A DNA stretch of 52,740 nucleotides from Pirellulaceae bacterium (GTDB lineage Bacteria; Planctomycetota; Planctomycetia; Pirellulales; Pirellulaceae): NCBI GenBank assembly GCA_026004775.1, contig BPJU01000026.1:1-52740 (forward strand). The letters are read 5' to 3'. A model generated the notes under the pieces. The model saw only the letters and a list, made by a program, of their open reading frames with translations. It was not told the DNA's origin and searched no databases. Shown one piece after another: positions 45,198 to 52,740 of this stretch. Made by a program: the position numbers and the translations under genes. Within the stretch, counting starts at the first letter, position 1. Every line of letters begins with the position of its first letter.

Positions 45198-45704
45198 ATG
45201 GCTCAAGTTTGGGAAGGCCAGTTGTGTTGGGTGCCGGAGACGCGCCTGGCGATCGTGGTGTCGCGTTACCACGAACATATCACGCGTCGTTTGCTGGATG
45301 GAGCCGTCGGTACGCTCAAGCAGGCGGGGGTGCCTGAGCAGTGGATTGACATCGCCTGGGTGCCCGGCTCATGGGAGTTGCCGGCAGCCGCGGCCGCCTT
45401 GGCCTTCAGCCACCGCTATGCCGCCGTGCTCTGCCTGGGGGCTGTCATCCGCGGTGAGACGACGCATGACCAGTACATCAACATGCAGGTCAGCTCCAGC
45501 CTGGGACAGATCGCCTGGCAGGCACGCGTCCCGGTATTGTTCGGGGTGTTGACCTGCCAGAGTCTGGAGCAGGCGCTTCAGCGAGCCGGGGGGACGGCCG
45601 GCAACAAAGGCTCCGAGTGTGCCGAAGCGGCTTTGCGGATGGTCGATCTCTTTGCCCAATGGCGCCAAGCCGGGATTCTCGCCCCGCGAAGCCCTCAGCC
45701 CTAA
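45198..45704 (+). CDS. ribH: 6,7-dimethyl-8-ribityllumazine synthase
   Basis: A 168-residue RibH, which makes the last riboflavin precursor. Motifs: [44 protein letters not shown] and [16 protein letters not shown], then [12 protein letters not shown]. It starts 23 bases after rho. The catalytic His is in THDQYI. ATG 45198 is chosen at the conserved start, with only a weak ribosome site. It converges on nusB. Confidence 0.95.
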   Translation: MAQVWEGQLCWVPETRLAIVVSRYHEHITRRLLDGAVGTLKQAGVPEQWIDIAWVPGSWELPAAAAALAFSHRYAAVLCLGAVIRGETTHDQYINMQVSSSLGQIAWQARVPVLFGVLTCQSLEQALQRAGGTAGNKGSECAEAALRMVDLFAQWRQAGILAPRSPQP

Positions 45705-45758
45705 ACGCGGAGGGAAGCCAGCCGCCGGCCTTTGCCGTGGCGCTGGGATGAGACGTGC

Positions 45759-46190
45759 CTACCGGTCGCCACCGGGCGATGCCCCCCCGCGAAATTCCCG
45801 CAAAAGACGATCCAGAATCCCATTGACGAAGGAAGGTGACTGAGCGCCGCCATAGCGCTTGGCCAACTCCACCGCCTCGTTGATCGCCACCTGGCCCGGT
45901 ATATCCGTGTAGAGAAGCTCGTAGGTGCCGATGCGCAGAATGTTCCGGTCGATCACCGCCATCCGTTCCAGCGTCCAATGTTCGGCAGCCGATCGCAAGG
46001 CAGCATCGATCTCGGCGCGATTCCGGCGGACGCCTCCCATCAGCCTGCGGGCGAACTGGATCAGGTCCACGTCGCCCCCCAGACGCTGGTTGAGAAACTC
46101 CTCGACCGCCTCAGCCGGACGTGTCGGATTCAAGTCCTCTTCGTACAACAATTGTAAGGCCACTTCTCGGGCTCGGCTGCGGCGACGCAT
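45759..46190 (-). CDS. nusB: Transcription antitermination factor NusB
   Basis: A 143-residue all-helical NusB, which binds boxA RNA with NusE during rRNA transcription. Motifs: REVALQLLYEEDL, RLMGGVRRNRAEID, RMAVIDRNILRIGTYELLY and QVAINEAVELAKRYGG...FVNGILDRLL. ATG 46190 begins the conserved sequence; the longer frame starts with a TTG. It is divergent from ftsY. Confidence 0.95.
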   Translation of the reverse strand: MRRRSRAREVALQLLYEEDLNPTRPAEAVEEFLNQRLGGDVDLIQFARRLMGGVRRNRAEIDAALRSAAEHWTLERMAVIDRNILRIGTYELLYTDIPGQVAINEAVELAKRYGGAQSPSFVNGILDRLLREFRGGASPGGDR

Positions 46191-46653
46191 AGCCCCGGCG
46201 CTTTCCTGCAAAATCGGTTCCAGCCCCGCACACAGGGGGATGCAATCGGGAACAAGCCGACAGCCGTCTTGTCGGTCGCACGCGGAAAAAATAACTCTTG
46301 ACCAAGAGTCGGCTTCCTCAAGCCGTTCTTGTATGGTCGATCGCGGCGTACGCCACGCGGGCTGGCTGCTGTCGGCTCTACAACTACCCCCTATTGTAGT
46401 CTACCCTAGCCAGCGCCGTTGTCCAAACGCCCCAGGCGGCTTTTTTTCCGGGGCGCCACACCCAGTTGCCCTTGCGGCGTGCAATTGTCGGCACAAACCT
46501 GTCAAAGAGTAAACCTTGTTGGCCCTCGGAAAAACGCTCCCCATGACGCGCAGCCGCCAGGGCGTACAATGAACGACAGGATTCGTGCAATTGCGCCCGT
46601 CGCCCTGGGCCCGTGGGCGGCAAGCTTTGGGTAACGTAAACCGAGGTTGATCG
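46191..46653. other. Divergent intergenic region, nusB/ftsY
   Basis: About 460 bases with no supported gene. It contains a perfect 16-bp palindrome ACTCTTG-AC-CAAGAGT at 46294-46309. On the minus strand the palindrome is followed by TATTTTTT, so it is either an operator or a weak terminator in the nusB leader. A short CGCC-CCA-GGCG hairpin followed by GCTTTTTTT lies near 46430-46447 on the plus strand. No correctly spaced promoter was found. Confidence 0.45.
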
Positions 46654-47655
46654 ATGGGATGGCTTTGGAATAAATCGCACGATGCTCCAGATCAAGACAA
46701 GGCGGTAAACGATACTGCCCAACCCAAGGCGGATCAGGCCAAGGCGGGTTGGTGGCAGCGTCTGAAGCAAGGTCTGAAACGCACCTCCGATCTGTTGCGG
46801 ACCGATATCCGCGACCTTCTTGCCCGGCGGGAAGGCGAATTGGTCGACAACCTGCTGGATGAGCTGTATACGATTTTGCTCCGCACCGACATGGGGCCAC
46901 AAGCCGCTCGCCAAGTGTGTGATCGGTTGGCCGAGCAATACCGCGGCCGATTGGTGACACTCGACCAGTTGCTCGCGTCGGTGAAAGCCACGTTCCTGGA
47001 TATGTTGCGCCGTGAATCGACCCAAATACGAATGGCCACTGCCGGGCCCACGGTGATTTTGGTGGTGGGCGTTAACGGATCCGGAAAAACCACGTCGATC
47101 GCCAAACTGGCTTACCGTCTCCAAAACCAGGGTTACCGCGTGTTGCTCGGGGCTGGCGATACCTTTCGGGCGGCGGCGGTCGAGCAGTTGACGATCTGGG
47201 CCCAGCGGCTCGGCGTGCCGATTGTCACCGGGCCCCCTGGCAGCGACCCGGCCAGCGTCGCCCATCGTGCCGTCGCTCAGGCCCTCCAGACCGGCGCGGA
47301 CGTCTGCATTGTGGACACCGCCGGACGCCTCCAGACGCAAGTAAACCTGATGGAGCAATTGAAAAAAATCCGGCGGGTCATCCAAAAACAGATTCCCGAA
47401 GCGCCGCACGAGGTGCTGCTGGTGTTGGATGCCACGGCCGGCCAAAACGGCATCAGCCAGGCTCAAGGCTTTTCCGAAGCGGCCGGCTGCACCGGTATCA
47501 TCCTGGCGAAACTCGACGGTACCGCCAAAGGCGGCGTGATTCTCCCGATCCAACAGCGATTCCAGATTCCGGTGAAACTGGTCGGAGTGGGCGAGAAGCT
47601 GGAGGACCTGATTGAATTCGATCCGGTGCAGTTCGTTGAAGGGCTGTTTGCTTAG
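46654..47655 (+). CDS. ftsY: Signal recognition particle receptor FtsY
   Basis: A 333-residue SRP GTPase that receives ribosome-SRP complexes at the membrane. A short charged N-terminus precedes the NG domain (residues about 35-333). G1 is VGVNGSGKTTSIAKLA, then GDTFRAAAVEQL, VDTAGRLQ, LDATAGQNG and LAKLDGTAKGG, with the GVGEKLEDL end. It has no long acidic A domain. ATG 46654 follows GAGG seven bases away. Confidence 0.96.
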   Translation: MGWLWNKSHDAPDQDKAVNDTAQPKADQAKAGWWQRLKQGLKRTSDLLRTDIRDLLARREGELVDNLLDELYTILLRTDMGPQAARQVCDRLAEQYRGRLVTLDQLLASVKATFLDMLRRESTQIRMATAGPTVILVVGVNGSGKTTSIAKLAYRLQNQGYRVLLGAGDTFRAAAVEQLTIWAQRLGVPIVTGPPGSDPASVAHRAVAQALQTGADVCIVDTAGRLQTQVNLMEQLKKIRRVIQKQIPEAPHEVLLVLDATAGQNGISQAQGFSEAAGCTGIILAKLDGTAKGGVILPIQQRFQIPVKLVGVGEKLEDLIEFDPVQFVEGLFA

Positions 47656-47765
47656 GCCGGCGAGGAGTCGGATTCCCCGGCGGTCCGCATGCCCGGCAGA
47701 TTTGGAGCGCTCGCGACGCGCCGAGCGTCCAACAAAAAAGGCACAGACGGAAGGAGAAACTGCCG

Positions 47766-49529
47766 GTGCTTACCAAAGTAACGATAAGCAACTTCAAAAG
47801 ATTCGGGCGCGTAGAAATTGAACTCGGAAATCCGGTGGTATTCATCGGACCGAACAATTCGGGCAAGACATCAGCACTGCAAGCTATTGCGCTTTGGAAT
47901 GTCGGGCTGCGCAAGTGGATGGAGAAACGCCTGCACAAGCCGGCTCCGAAAGAACGGGTCGGTGTCGCTATCAACCGCAACGATCTTATCGCTGTCCCCG
48001 TTCCCAGCGCCAACCTCCTGTGGCGCAACCTTCGTACTCGCGCCAGCAGCAGGAGCGGGGGCAGGCAGCTAACGAGAAATGTCCGTATTGAAATCGTCGT
48101 TGAAGGCGTAACGAACGATACACCGTGGAAATGCGGGTTCGAATTCGATTATGCCAACGAAGAGTCCTTTTATTGCCGCCCGTTGAGACTTTCCGAAGGC
48201 AAGAACCCTGAGAGAATGCCTGTTCCTGAAGAGGTTTCTGATATTAGAATCGCATTCCTCCCGCCGATATCGGGATTGACCAGCAACGAAACGCGTTTAG
48301 ATGAAGGGGCTGTCCATGTGCGTATCGGGGAGGGGCGAACGGCAGAAGTCCTGAGAAACTTGTGTTACATGGTCCGCGTAAATAGCGTACAACATTGGGA
48401 CAAAATAGCACAGCACATCAAGTCACTATTCGGCGCGGAATTACATGTTCCCACGTACATAAAGGAGCGTGGTGAGATCGTGATGAAATATTCGGAGCGG
48501 GAGATCACCCTCGATCTTTCCTGTGCAGGGGCTGGGCTCCGCCAAGTGCTTCTCCTGCTCGCTTATCTCCATGCTTATCCGGGCGCTATTCTGCTGTTGG
48601 ATGAGCCGGACGCCCATCTTGAGATTCTCCGTCAGCGGCAAGTCTATCAGCTCTTGACGGGTTTGGCCCAGGAAAACGGTAACCAGATTATTGCGGCCAG
48701 CCACTCCGAGGTGGTGTTGAATGAGGCGGCCGGCAAAGACGTGGTCGTCGCATTCGTGGGCCGACCACACAGGATCGATGATCGCGGCAGCCAGGTGGCC
48801 AAAGCCCTCCGGGAAATCGGTTTCGAGGACTATGCTTTGGCGGAACAGAAAGGATGGGTGCTGTACTTGGAAGGGCCGACGGATCTTGCCATTCTTCAAG
48901 CCTTTGCCAGGCGGCTGCAACATACCGAAGCCACACGCGCACTTGAGGATCCATTCGTAAAATACGTTGGCAATCAGCCATCGGAAGTGCGGAAGCATTA
49001 TTTTGCGGTTCGAGAGGCAGTACCCGAACTGAAAGGTATAGCGATTTTTGACCGCCTCAACCAAGAATTTCCGGCAAACAGCGGCGTTGAGATGATGATG
49101 TGGAGCCGCCGTGAGATCGAGAATTACTTATGTTTTCCGGAGACACTGGAAGCATATGCCCGTGCTTCGATCGTTCAAGAAGGGCCGGGCGCCGTGTTTG
49201 CAGCATCCGATGTAGACCGCCGGGTCACAGCTATGAGGGAGTCAATCGACAAGGTGCAGGAGGCGTTGAAAACCTTGCACAAAGGTTCACCCTGGAGTCC
49301 CGATGCGAAAGTAAGTAACGACTTTCTTGTCCCTTTATTTAGCGAATATTTTAAAAGGCTTGGATTGCCCAACATCATGAACAAGAAAAACTTTCATGTC
49401 CTTGCCGATTATGTACCCGTTGAGAAGATCGATCCGGAGGTGCGGGAAAAGCTGGACGCCATCTGCCGGACGGCGAGAATGGCAAAGCCCGTCACGGAAA
49501 AACGGCGGCGGAGCGTGAAATGGGATTAA
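47766..49529 (+). CDS. AAA ATPase-TOPRIM fusion protein (OLD-like), candidate phage defence
   Basis: A 587-residue ABC/SMC-type ATPase of the AAA_15/AAA_21 group fused to a TOPRIM-like domain. Walker A is GPNNSGKTS (residues about 28-36), the signature-like LSCAGAGLRQVLLLLAYL lies near 255-275, Walker B is ILLLDEPDAHLE and the switch His is in ASHSEVVLN. The C-terminal part has Glu369 in YLEGPTDLAIL, Asp429 in IFDRLNQ, and RREIENYL near 452-459, as in OLD-family and DUF4435 nucleases. The second Asp of the usual DxD is missing (D-R-L). GTG 47766 lies nine bases after GGAAGGAG. It is a single gene next to decayed genes, a typical setting for defence. Confidence 0.8.
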   Translation: MLTKVTISNFKRFGRVEIELGNPVVFIGPNNSGKTSALQAIALWNVGLRKWMEKRLHKPAPKERVGVAINRNDLIAVPVPSANLLWRNLRTRASSRSGGRQLTRNVRIEIVVEGVTNDTPWKCGFEFDYANEESFYCRPLRLSEGKNPERMPVPEEVSDIRIAFLPPISGLTSNETRLDEGAVHVRIGEGRTAEVLRNLCYMVRVNSVQHWDKIAQHIKSLFGAELHVPTYIKERGEIVMKYSEREITLDLSCAGAGLRQVLLLLAYLHAYPGAILLLDEPDAHLEILRQRQVYQLLTGLAQENGNQIIAASHSEVVLNEAAGKDVVVAFVGRPHRIDDRGSQVAKALREIGFEDYALAEQKGWVLYLEGPTDLAILQAFARRLQHTEATRALEDPFVKYVGNQPSEVRKHYFAVREAVPELKGIAIFDRLNQEFPANSGVEMMMWSRREIENYLCFPETLEAYARASIVQEGPGAVFAASDVDRRVTAMRESIDKVQEALKTLHKGSPWSPDAKVSNDFLVPLFSEYFKRLGLPNIMNKKNFHVLADYVPVEKIDPEVREKLDAICRTARMAKPVTEKRRRSVKWD

Positions 49530-50318
49530 TCACCCGGTAAGCAGGATCGCGGATCCTGGAGCTCGTGACGAAGACGCCCGGAAGCGGTTTTCCGAAGCGC
49601 ATCGAAGCCGGGACGCACGTTCCCGTCGTGGTCGATGATCGGTTGAGCGTTGTTGACGCGGCCCAGGGGCCGGCAACCTGGGCCGATCTGTTCTCGCCCC
49701 AGGTCCGCATCCATTTGTTCCGCCAGGCGCTGCCATGGCGTCCGAGCGGCGCCCCGCAGGGATCTTGCCCGGCCACCAGACGATCGCCGGTACACGGATG
49801 CCGCCTTCCCAAGTGCTGCCTTTGTAGCCGCGCAACGGACCGTTGCTGCCGCGCCGGGTACCCCCATTGTCCGAAACCAGCCACACCAGTGTCCGCTCGG
49901 CCAACCCCAGCGCACGCAGTTCTTCCAGGATCCGGCCTACACTCCAATCCACCTCCTCCACCCAGTCGCTGTAATGGCCGTGCGGCGAGCGGCCCTGGAA
50001 GGCCTTACCGGGATAAATGGGGAAGTGCACGGCCGAGTGGGGCAGATACAGAAAAAATGGCCGATCCTGGTTCTGCCGGATGAAACGCAATGCTTCTTCC
50101 GTATACCACTGGACCAGGTGTTGCTGATCCTCCGCACGAACCCGCTGCACCACGTGCGGTGTGCGGTTGATGGTCGATCCGAAGCACCCCAGGTCGCCGT
50201 AGCCCAGGTCGTCGATGTTGATGATGATGAAGTTGGGCCGCTCCGCAGCGCGCACCGGGACAAGCATGCCAAGGACCAACGTCGCAAACAAACCGCCGAA
50301 TGTCCCGACGAACCGCAT
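49526..50318 (-). pseudogene. Decayed sulfatase gene with internal deletions and a frameshift
   Basis: The N-terminus is a secreted sulfatase (signal peptide, then PNFIIINIDDLGYGDLGCFG). After TPH the chain jumps to the C-terminal half (AEDQQHLVQWYTEEALRFI, FFLYLPHSAVHFP, WLVSDNGG, GGIRVPAIVWWPG), so the segment with the catalytic C/S-x-P-S-R motif is missing. After PGKIPAGRRSD the frame is lost. The final family-like sequence (LAEQMDADLGREQIGPG) appears in another minus frame ending at 49526. It cannot make an active enzyme. ATG 50318 still has GGAGG eight bases away, so decay may be recent. Sulfatases are numerous in planctomycetes. Confidence 0.72.
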
Positions 50319-50468
50319 GGTAGTCGCCTCCGCATGAATTCTTCCAGCAACACCGCTACCCTGCTTCTATCCCGTCACCATCGCATACTTCCCAATATCG
50401 GGATAAACAACGAGTGAGGCAAGTGTGACATCGGGAAACGGCGTGGCCCCGCCGCGAATAGCGGCAGC

Positions 50469-50993
50469 CTATTTTTCGTGCATTCTTCGCAACGGCTTGC
50501 CCAAGCGCTCGAACCATTCCTGAAGCTCATCAACCGCCAATGCGTCGGGCAAACCGAAGCTGGTCAGCGTCACCTCATCGTGATCGTGCAATGACAATAT
50601 CCTGAATGTGTGGCCTCCACAGGTCACAACAGAAATACTACCGAAGGCCACCTCAGCCCACGGCCAGTATTAGAGTACCGCACCGTGGACGACGATGTTG
50701 TTGTTTACTCCTTCTTGCGAAAGAACCACCTTGGAAACGGTTACGAACCGGATGAGCCAGGGCAAGGCGTAGGCCACGAACCCTGCGAACCCCAATGCCA
50801 CCCAGCCCGTAGGAAGCCACCCAAGAAGGTTCCGATTTTCACCGGCAATTCCAGCCAAGCCCCGAAGTCCCATTACAGTTGCGAACGCAATGGCAGCCAG
50901 GCGAGCGGCTTCCCAGGGGCGACGGCGTTCCTTCTGGCGAAATCGGTGCCAAACATAGGCCTTCGGCTCTTGCCAAGAAAGTTGATCCAACAA
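50469..50993 (-). pseudogene. Small membrane/PH-like protein gene interrupted by an in-frame stop
   Basis: Two open frames lie in the same phase, split by TAA at 50670-50672. The first has a basic start and two membrane segments (AARLAAIAFATVMGL, WVALGFAGFVAYALPWLI) then VVLSQEGVNNNIVVHGAVL. The second continues with WPWAEVAFGSISVV, LSLHDHDEVTLTSFGLP and LQEWFERLGKPLRR. Joined, they make one coherent protein, so the stop looks like a recent point mutation (or sequencing error). AAGGAG (51000-51005) sits six bases from TTG 50993, the preferred start; a TTG at 51026 also exists. No family is recognised. Confidence 0.6.
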
Positions 50994-51026
50994 AGCACAC
51001 TCCTTGCATTGTCGCTTGCCGGCCAA

Positions 51027-51391
51027 GCTCTTCTGCCGGTTATGTCACACTGAACGCAGTAGTTACTTTACGAGACCAATTGGCTCGCTGCCACCCAGGG
51101 ACTCGCTGTTTCGCTTGCAATGTATTCGCTTACAAATTTATTGACCCCACATCACGTTGTGGGTAAATTATTCGGCGCGAGGTCGTGTGGGGCGCCGGTC
51201 AACTTCTCCGAACGGCGCGGTGGGTAAGGGGGAACGGCCGATGGCTGTGCATCGAAAAGCAGCATCGGTGGCGCGTGGCGTGCAAGGGGGTACTCCTGCT
51301 GTTCTTGCGGCAACCAAGTGGTGCCTGGCAGACGGGCCAGTTCTGATTACGGGCGTAGGGTGTAATGGTTTCTTTTCTCAAGGAGACGGCT
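51027..51391. other. Intergenic region upstream of the prepilin gene
   Basis: About 365 bases with no supported gene; the plus-strand frame 51157-51552 has no protein-like sequence. It contains the promoter with an internal inverted repeat at 51141-51169 and a leader of about 215 bases. Confidence 0.5.
51141..51169 (+). promoter_or_regulatory. Promoter with an inverted repeat in its spacer
   Basis: TTGACC (51141-51146), 17-base spacer, TAAATT (51164-51169). The inverted repeat CCCACA-TCACGT-TGTGGG (51146-51163) fills the spacer almost exactly, the position expected for a repressor or MerR-type activator site. Confidence 0.5.
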
Positions 51392-52495
51392 ATGTACGGC
51401 ACGTTGCTCGTAAAGTGGTGGGAGTTGGAAGGTGGTGGCCGGCGCCGCGACAGGCAGGTCGGCGGATTCACGCTTGTCGAGTTGCTGGTGGTAATTGCCA
51501 TCATCGGAATTCTTGTGGCCTTGTTGTTGCCGGCGGTACAGGCCGCCCGTGAAGCCGCTCGACGCTCCCAGTGCTCGAATCATCTCAAACAACTCGGCCT
51601 GGCCTTACATAACTATCATGATGTTTATCGAAGCTTGCCGGCACGTTCGGCGGGCACGGTCACCAGTAATCTGATGCTGTCCGGTTTTGTGGCGATGCTC
51701 CCTTATCTGGAACAAGGACCGCTTTTTGACCAGATTGCAGCCGGCGACCCGGCAGCCGGCATCCCGCCTTGGGGACCGGACACCAGCCAAAACTGGGCGG
51801 TGTGGAACGTCCGGCTCCCGGTTCTGATCTGTCCATCGAACGCCACCGGCTTTGCGGATCCTGTGGGGTTTTTCTCTTTGAACAATTATTGCTTTTCCGG
51901 TGGCGATGATTACGTCAACATGAACGGGACCAATCGCGCGAATACGCGCGGGATGTTCGGGCGAGGGTTCTGGTTTGGCTTTCACGACGTGCTCGATGGC
52001 TTAAGTAATACGGTGGCGATGAGCGAGCGGTTGCGGCAGGGAACCAGCGGCTATGTCACCGTCGGTCCCCGCCAAATGGACCATCGGGTTGCCTACGGGA
52101 CCATCCCGGGGCTGATGAACAGTCCACCGATCGTAGCCCTGTCGATTACGGATGGCCGCTTTTTCTTGGGCGGAACCACGGTGATCCGCCGCTTCGGTTT
52201 CCGCTGGTATCGCGGCCACTGCCGGTTTACCGCGTTCAATACCGTCATTGCTCCGAATGGCCCAACCGTGGAAGATCCCAATGACATCGATAGTGGGGTC
52301 TATCCGCCCAGCAGTTATCACCCTCAGGGAGTCATGGTCCTGATGGGCGATGGCTCGGTGCGCTTCGTGAACAACAACATCGACACCGGGAACCTGGGGG
52401 TGGCACAGGCTAATACGTATCGCGGGCCAAGCAATTACGGCGTCTGGGGAGCGATGGGGTCGAAGCTGAACCAAGATATCGTTCTGCTTGAATAG
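51392..52495 (+). CDS. DUF1559 prepilin-like protein (H-X9-DG type)
   Basis: A 367-residue planctomycete-type pseudopilin. The prepilin cleavage site is [16 protein letters not shown] near residues 25-45, followed by the hydrophobic helix. DUF1559 follows, with [22 protein letters not shown]. The H-X9-DG motif is visible as [15 protein letters not shown] 51392 has AAGGAG six bases away; the upstream ATG 51365 does not. It is followed by a lipoprotein gene. Such proteins are exported through type II/IV-pilin-like machinery; individual roles are mostly unknown. Confidence 0.93.
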   Translation: MYGTLLVKWWELEGGGRRRDRQVGGFTLVELLVVIAIIGILVALLLPAVQAAREAARRSQCSNHLKQLGLALHNYHDVYRSLPARSAGTVTSNLMLSGFVAMLPYLEQGPLFDQIAAGDPAAGIPPWGPDTSQNWAVWNVRLPVLICPSNATGFADPVGFFSLNNYCFSGGDDYVNMNGTNRANTRGMFGRGFWFGFHDVLDGLSNTVAMSERLRQGTSGYVTVGPRQMDHRVAYGTIPGLMNSPPIVALSITDGRFFLGGTTVIRRFGFRWYRGHCRFTAFNTVIAPNGPTVEDPNDIDSGVYPPSSYHPQGVMVLMGDGSVRFVNNNIDTGNLGVAQANTYRGPSNYGVWGAMGSKLNQDIVLLE

Positions 52496-52611
52496 TGCGA
52501 CCGCGTCACCCATGTGGCTGCGATACTTGGCCGCACCGGCGCCCTAACTCCGGTTGCGTACCGTGATTCTTGGAACGCTGTTTTCACAGTTCTTCTGACA
52601 AGGGGTGTTCT

Positions 52612-52740
52612 ATGTTTTTCACAAATACTCGCCTGAGGCCAACAGCATGGATCGGTTCGATCCTTCTGTGTGTCGTCACCATCGGATCCGGATGTCATCG
52701 GGAAACTGCGGCCGACAAACCTCGCACGTACCCGGTCACA
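52612..52740 (+). CDS. Lipoprotein, N-terminus only (3' truncated by window edge)
   Basis: ATG 52612 sits behind AAGGGG. The first 43 residues show a lipoprotein signal peptide (basic start, hydrophobic GSILLCVVTIG, lipobox G-S-G-C at Cys28). The rest lies outside the window. In planctomycetes a small lipoprotein often follows a DUF1559 gene. Confidence 0.7.
   Translation, partial: MFFTNTRLRPTAWIGSILLCVVTIGSGCHRETAADKPRTYPVT

Noticed and set aside
46384-47553. 389-residue minus-strand open frame
   Set aside because: Antisense to ftsY.
51157-51552. 131-residue plus-strand open frame before the prepilin
   Set aside because: Gly/Arg-rich, overlaps the prepilin start in another frame, and contains no family-like sequence.
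1-52740. tRNA, rRNA, CRISPR array or intact insertion sequence
   Set aside because: None was recognised on reading both strands; a tRNA or small RNA scan was not run, so a missed small RNA is possible.

Overview
The window reads as chromosomal DNA of a planctomycete (probably Pirellulales or a related lineage). The main reasons are the DUF1559 H-X9-DG prepilin, the lipoprotein fused to a c-type cytochrome domain, a sulfatase relic, and housekeeping proteins with planctomycete-style sequences such as the GLSLGE form of FabD and a Rho with a long N-terminal extension. Coding density is high. I see no rRNA, tRNA, CRISPR array or intact insertion sequence. Where promoters can be seen they look like TTGACx-N17-TAnnnT, and some genes seem to start with TTG or GTG behind a good Shine-Dalgarno sequence.

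Layout. 0-8.6 kb (+): end of ribonuclease R, a DUF4416 protein, a WecA/TagO-like glycosyl-phosphate transferase coupled to an O-antigen ligase-like polymerase with TPRs, a DUF1573 protein, and a lipoprotein with four haem c motifs. 8.7-15.3 kb (-): one long information-processing operon, nusA-infB-rbfA, a helix-hairpin-helix protein with a lysine-rich tail, then yebC. The nusA leader holds two mutually exclusive hairpins, the downstream one a good intrinsic terminator, which suggests attenuation. 15.8-17.2 kb (-): a ketosynthase homologue lacking the catalytic cysteine. 17.6-18.8 kb: a BglII/BstYI-family restriction enzyme facing an MT-A70 adenine methyltransferase. 20.4-24.2 kb (-): fatty-acid genes rpmF-fabD-fabG and acpP-fabF. 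24.9-28.6 kb (-): a ferritin-like protein, then ispF-ruvC-ruvA-ruvB.

28.8-37.2 kb (+): an ABC-2 exporter (ATPase and two permeases), followed by a UbiA prenyltransferase, a TIM-barrel isomerase and an EboF-like phosphodiesterase. These resemble a reduced version of the ebo metabolite-traffic cluster. A HEAT-repeat membrane protein follows. 37.2-39.6 kb (-): a coiled-coil membrane protein behind a promoter with an 18-bp palindrome, and a small membrane protein. 39.8-47.7 kb: polA, coaE, rho, ribH, nusB (-) and ftsY. 47.8-52.7 kb is accessory: an AAA ATPase-TOPRIM fusion (candidate phage defence), a decayed sulfatase, a membrane/PH-like gene broken by an in-frame stop, a DUF1559 prepilin with an operator-like repeat inside its promoter spacer, and the start of a lipoprotein gene.

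The strongest leads for something new are the nusA attenuator, the ebo-like cluster next to an ABC exporter, the active-site-less ketosynthase, the catalytically degenerate HhH-GPD protein inside the nusA operon, and the single-gene ATPase-TOPRIM protein. All calls come from reading the sequence; no database search was run.
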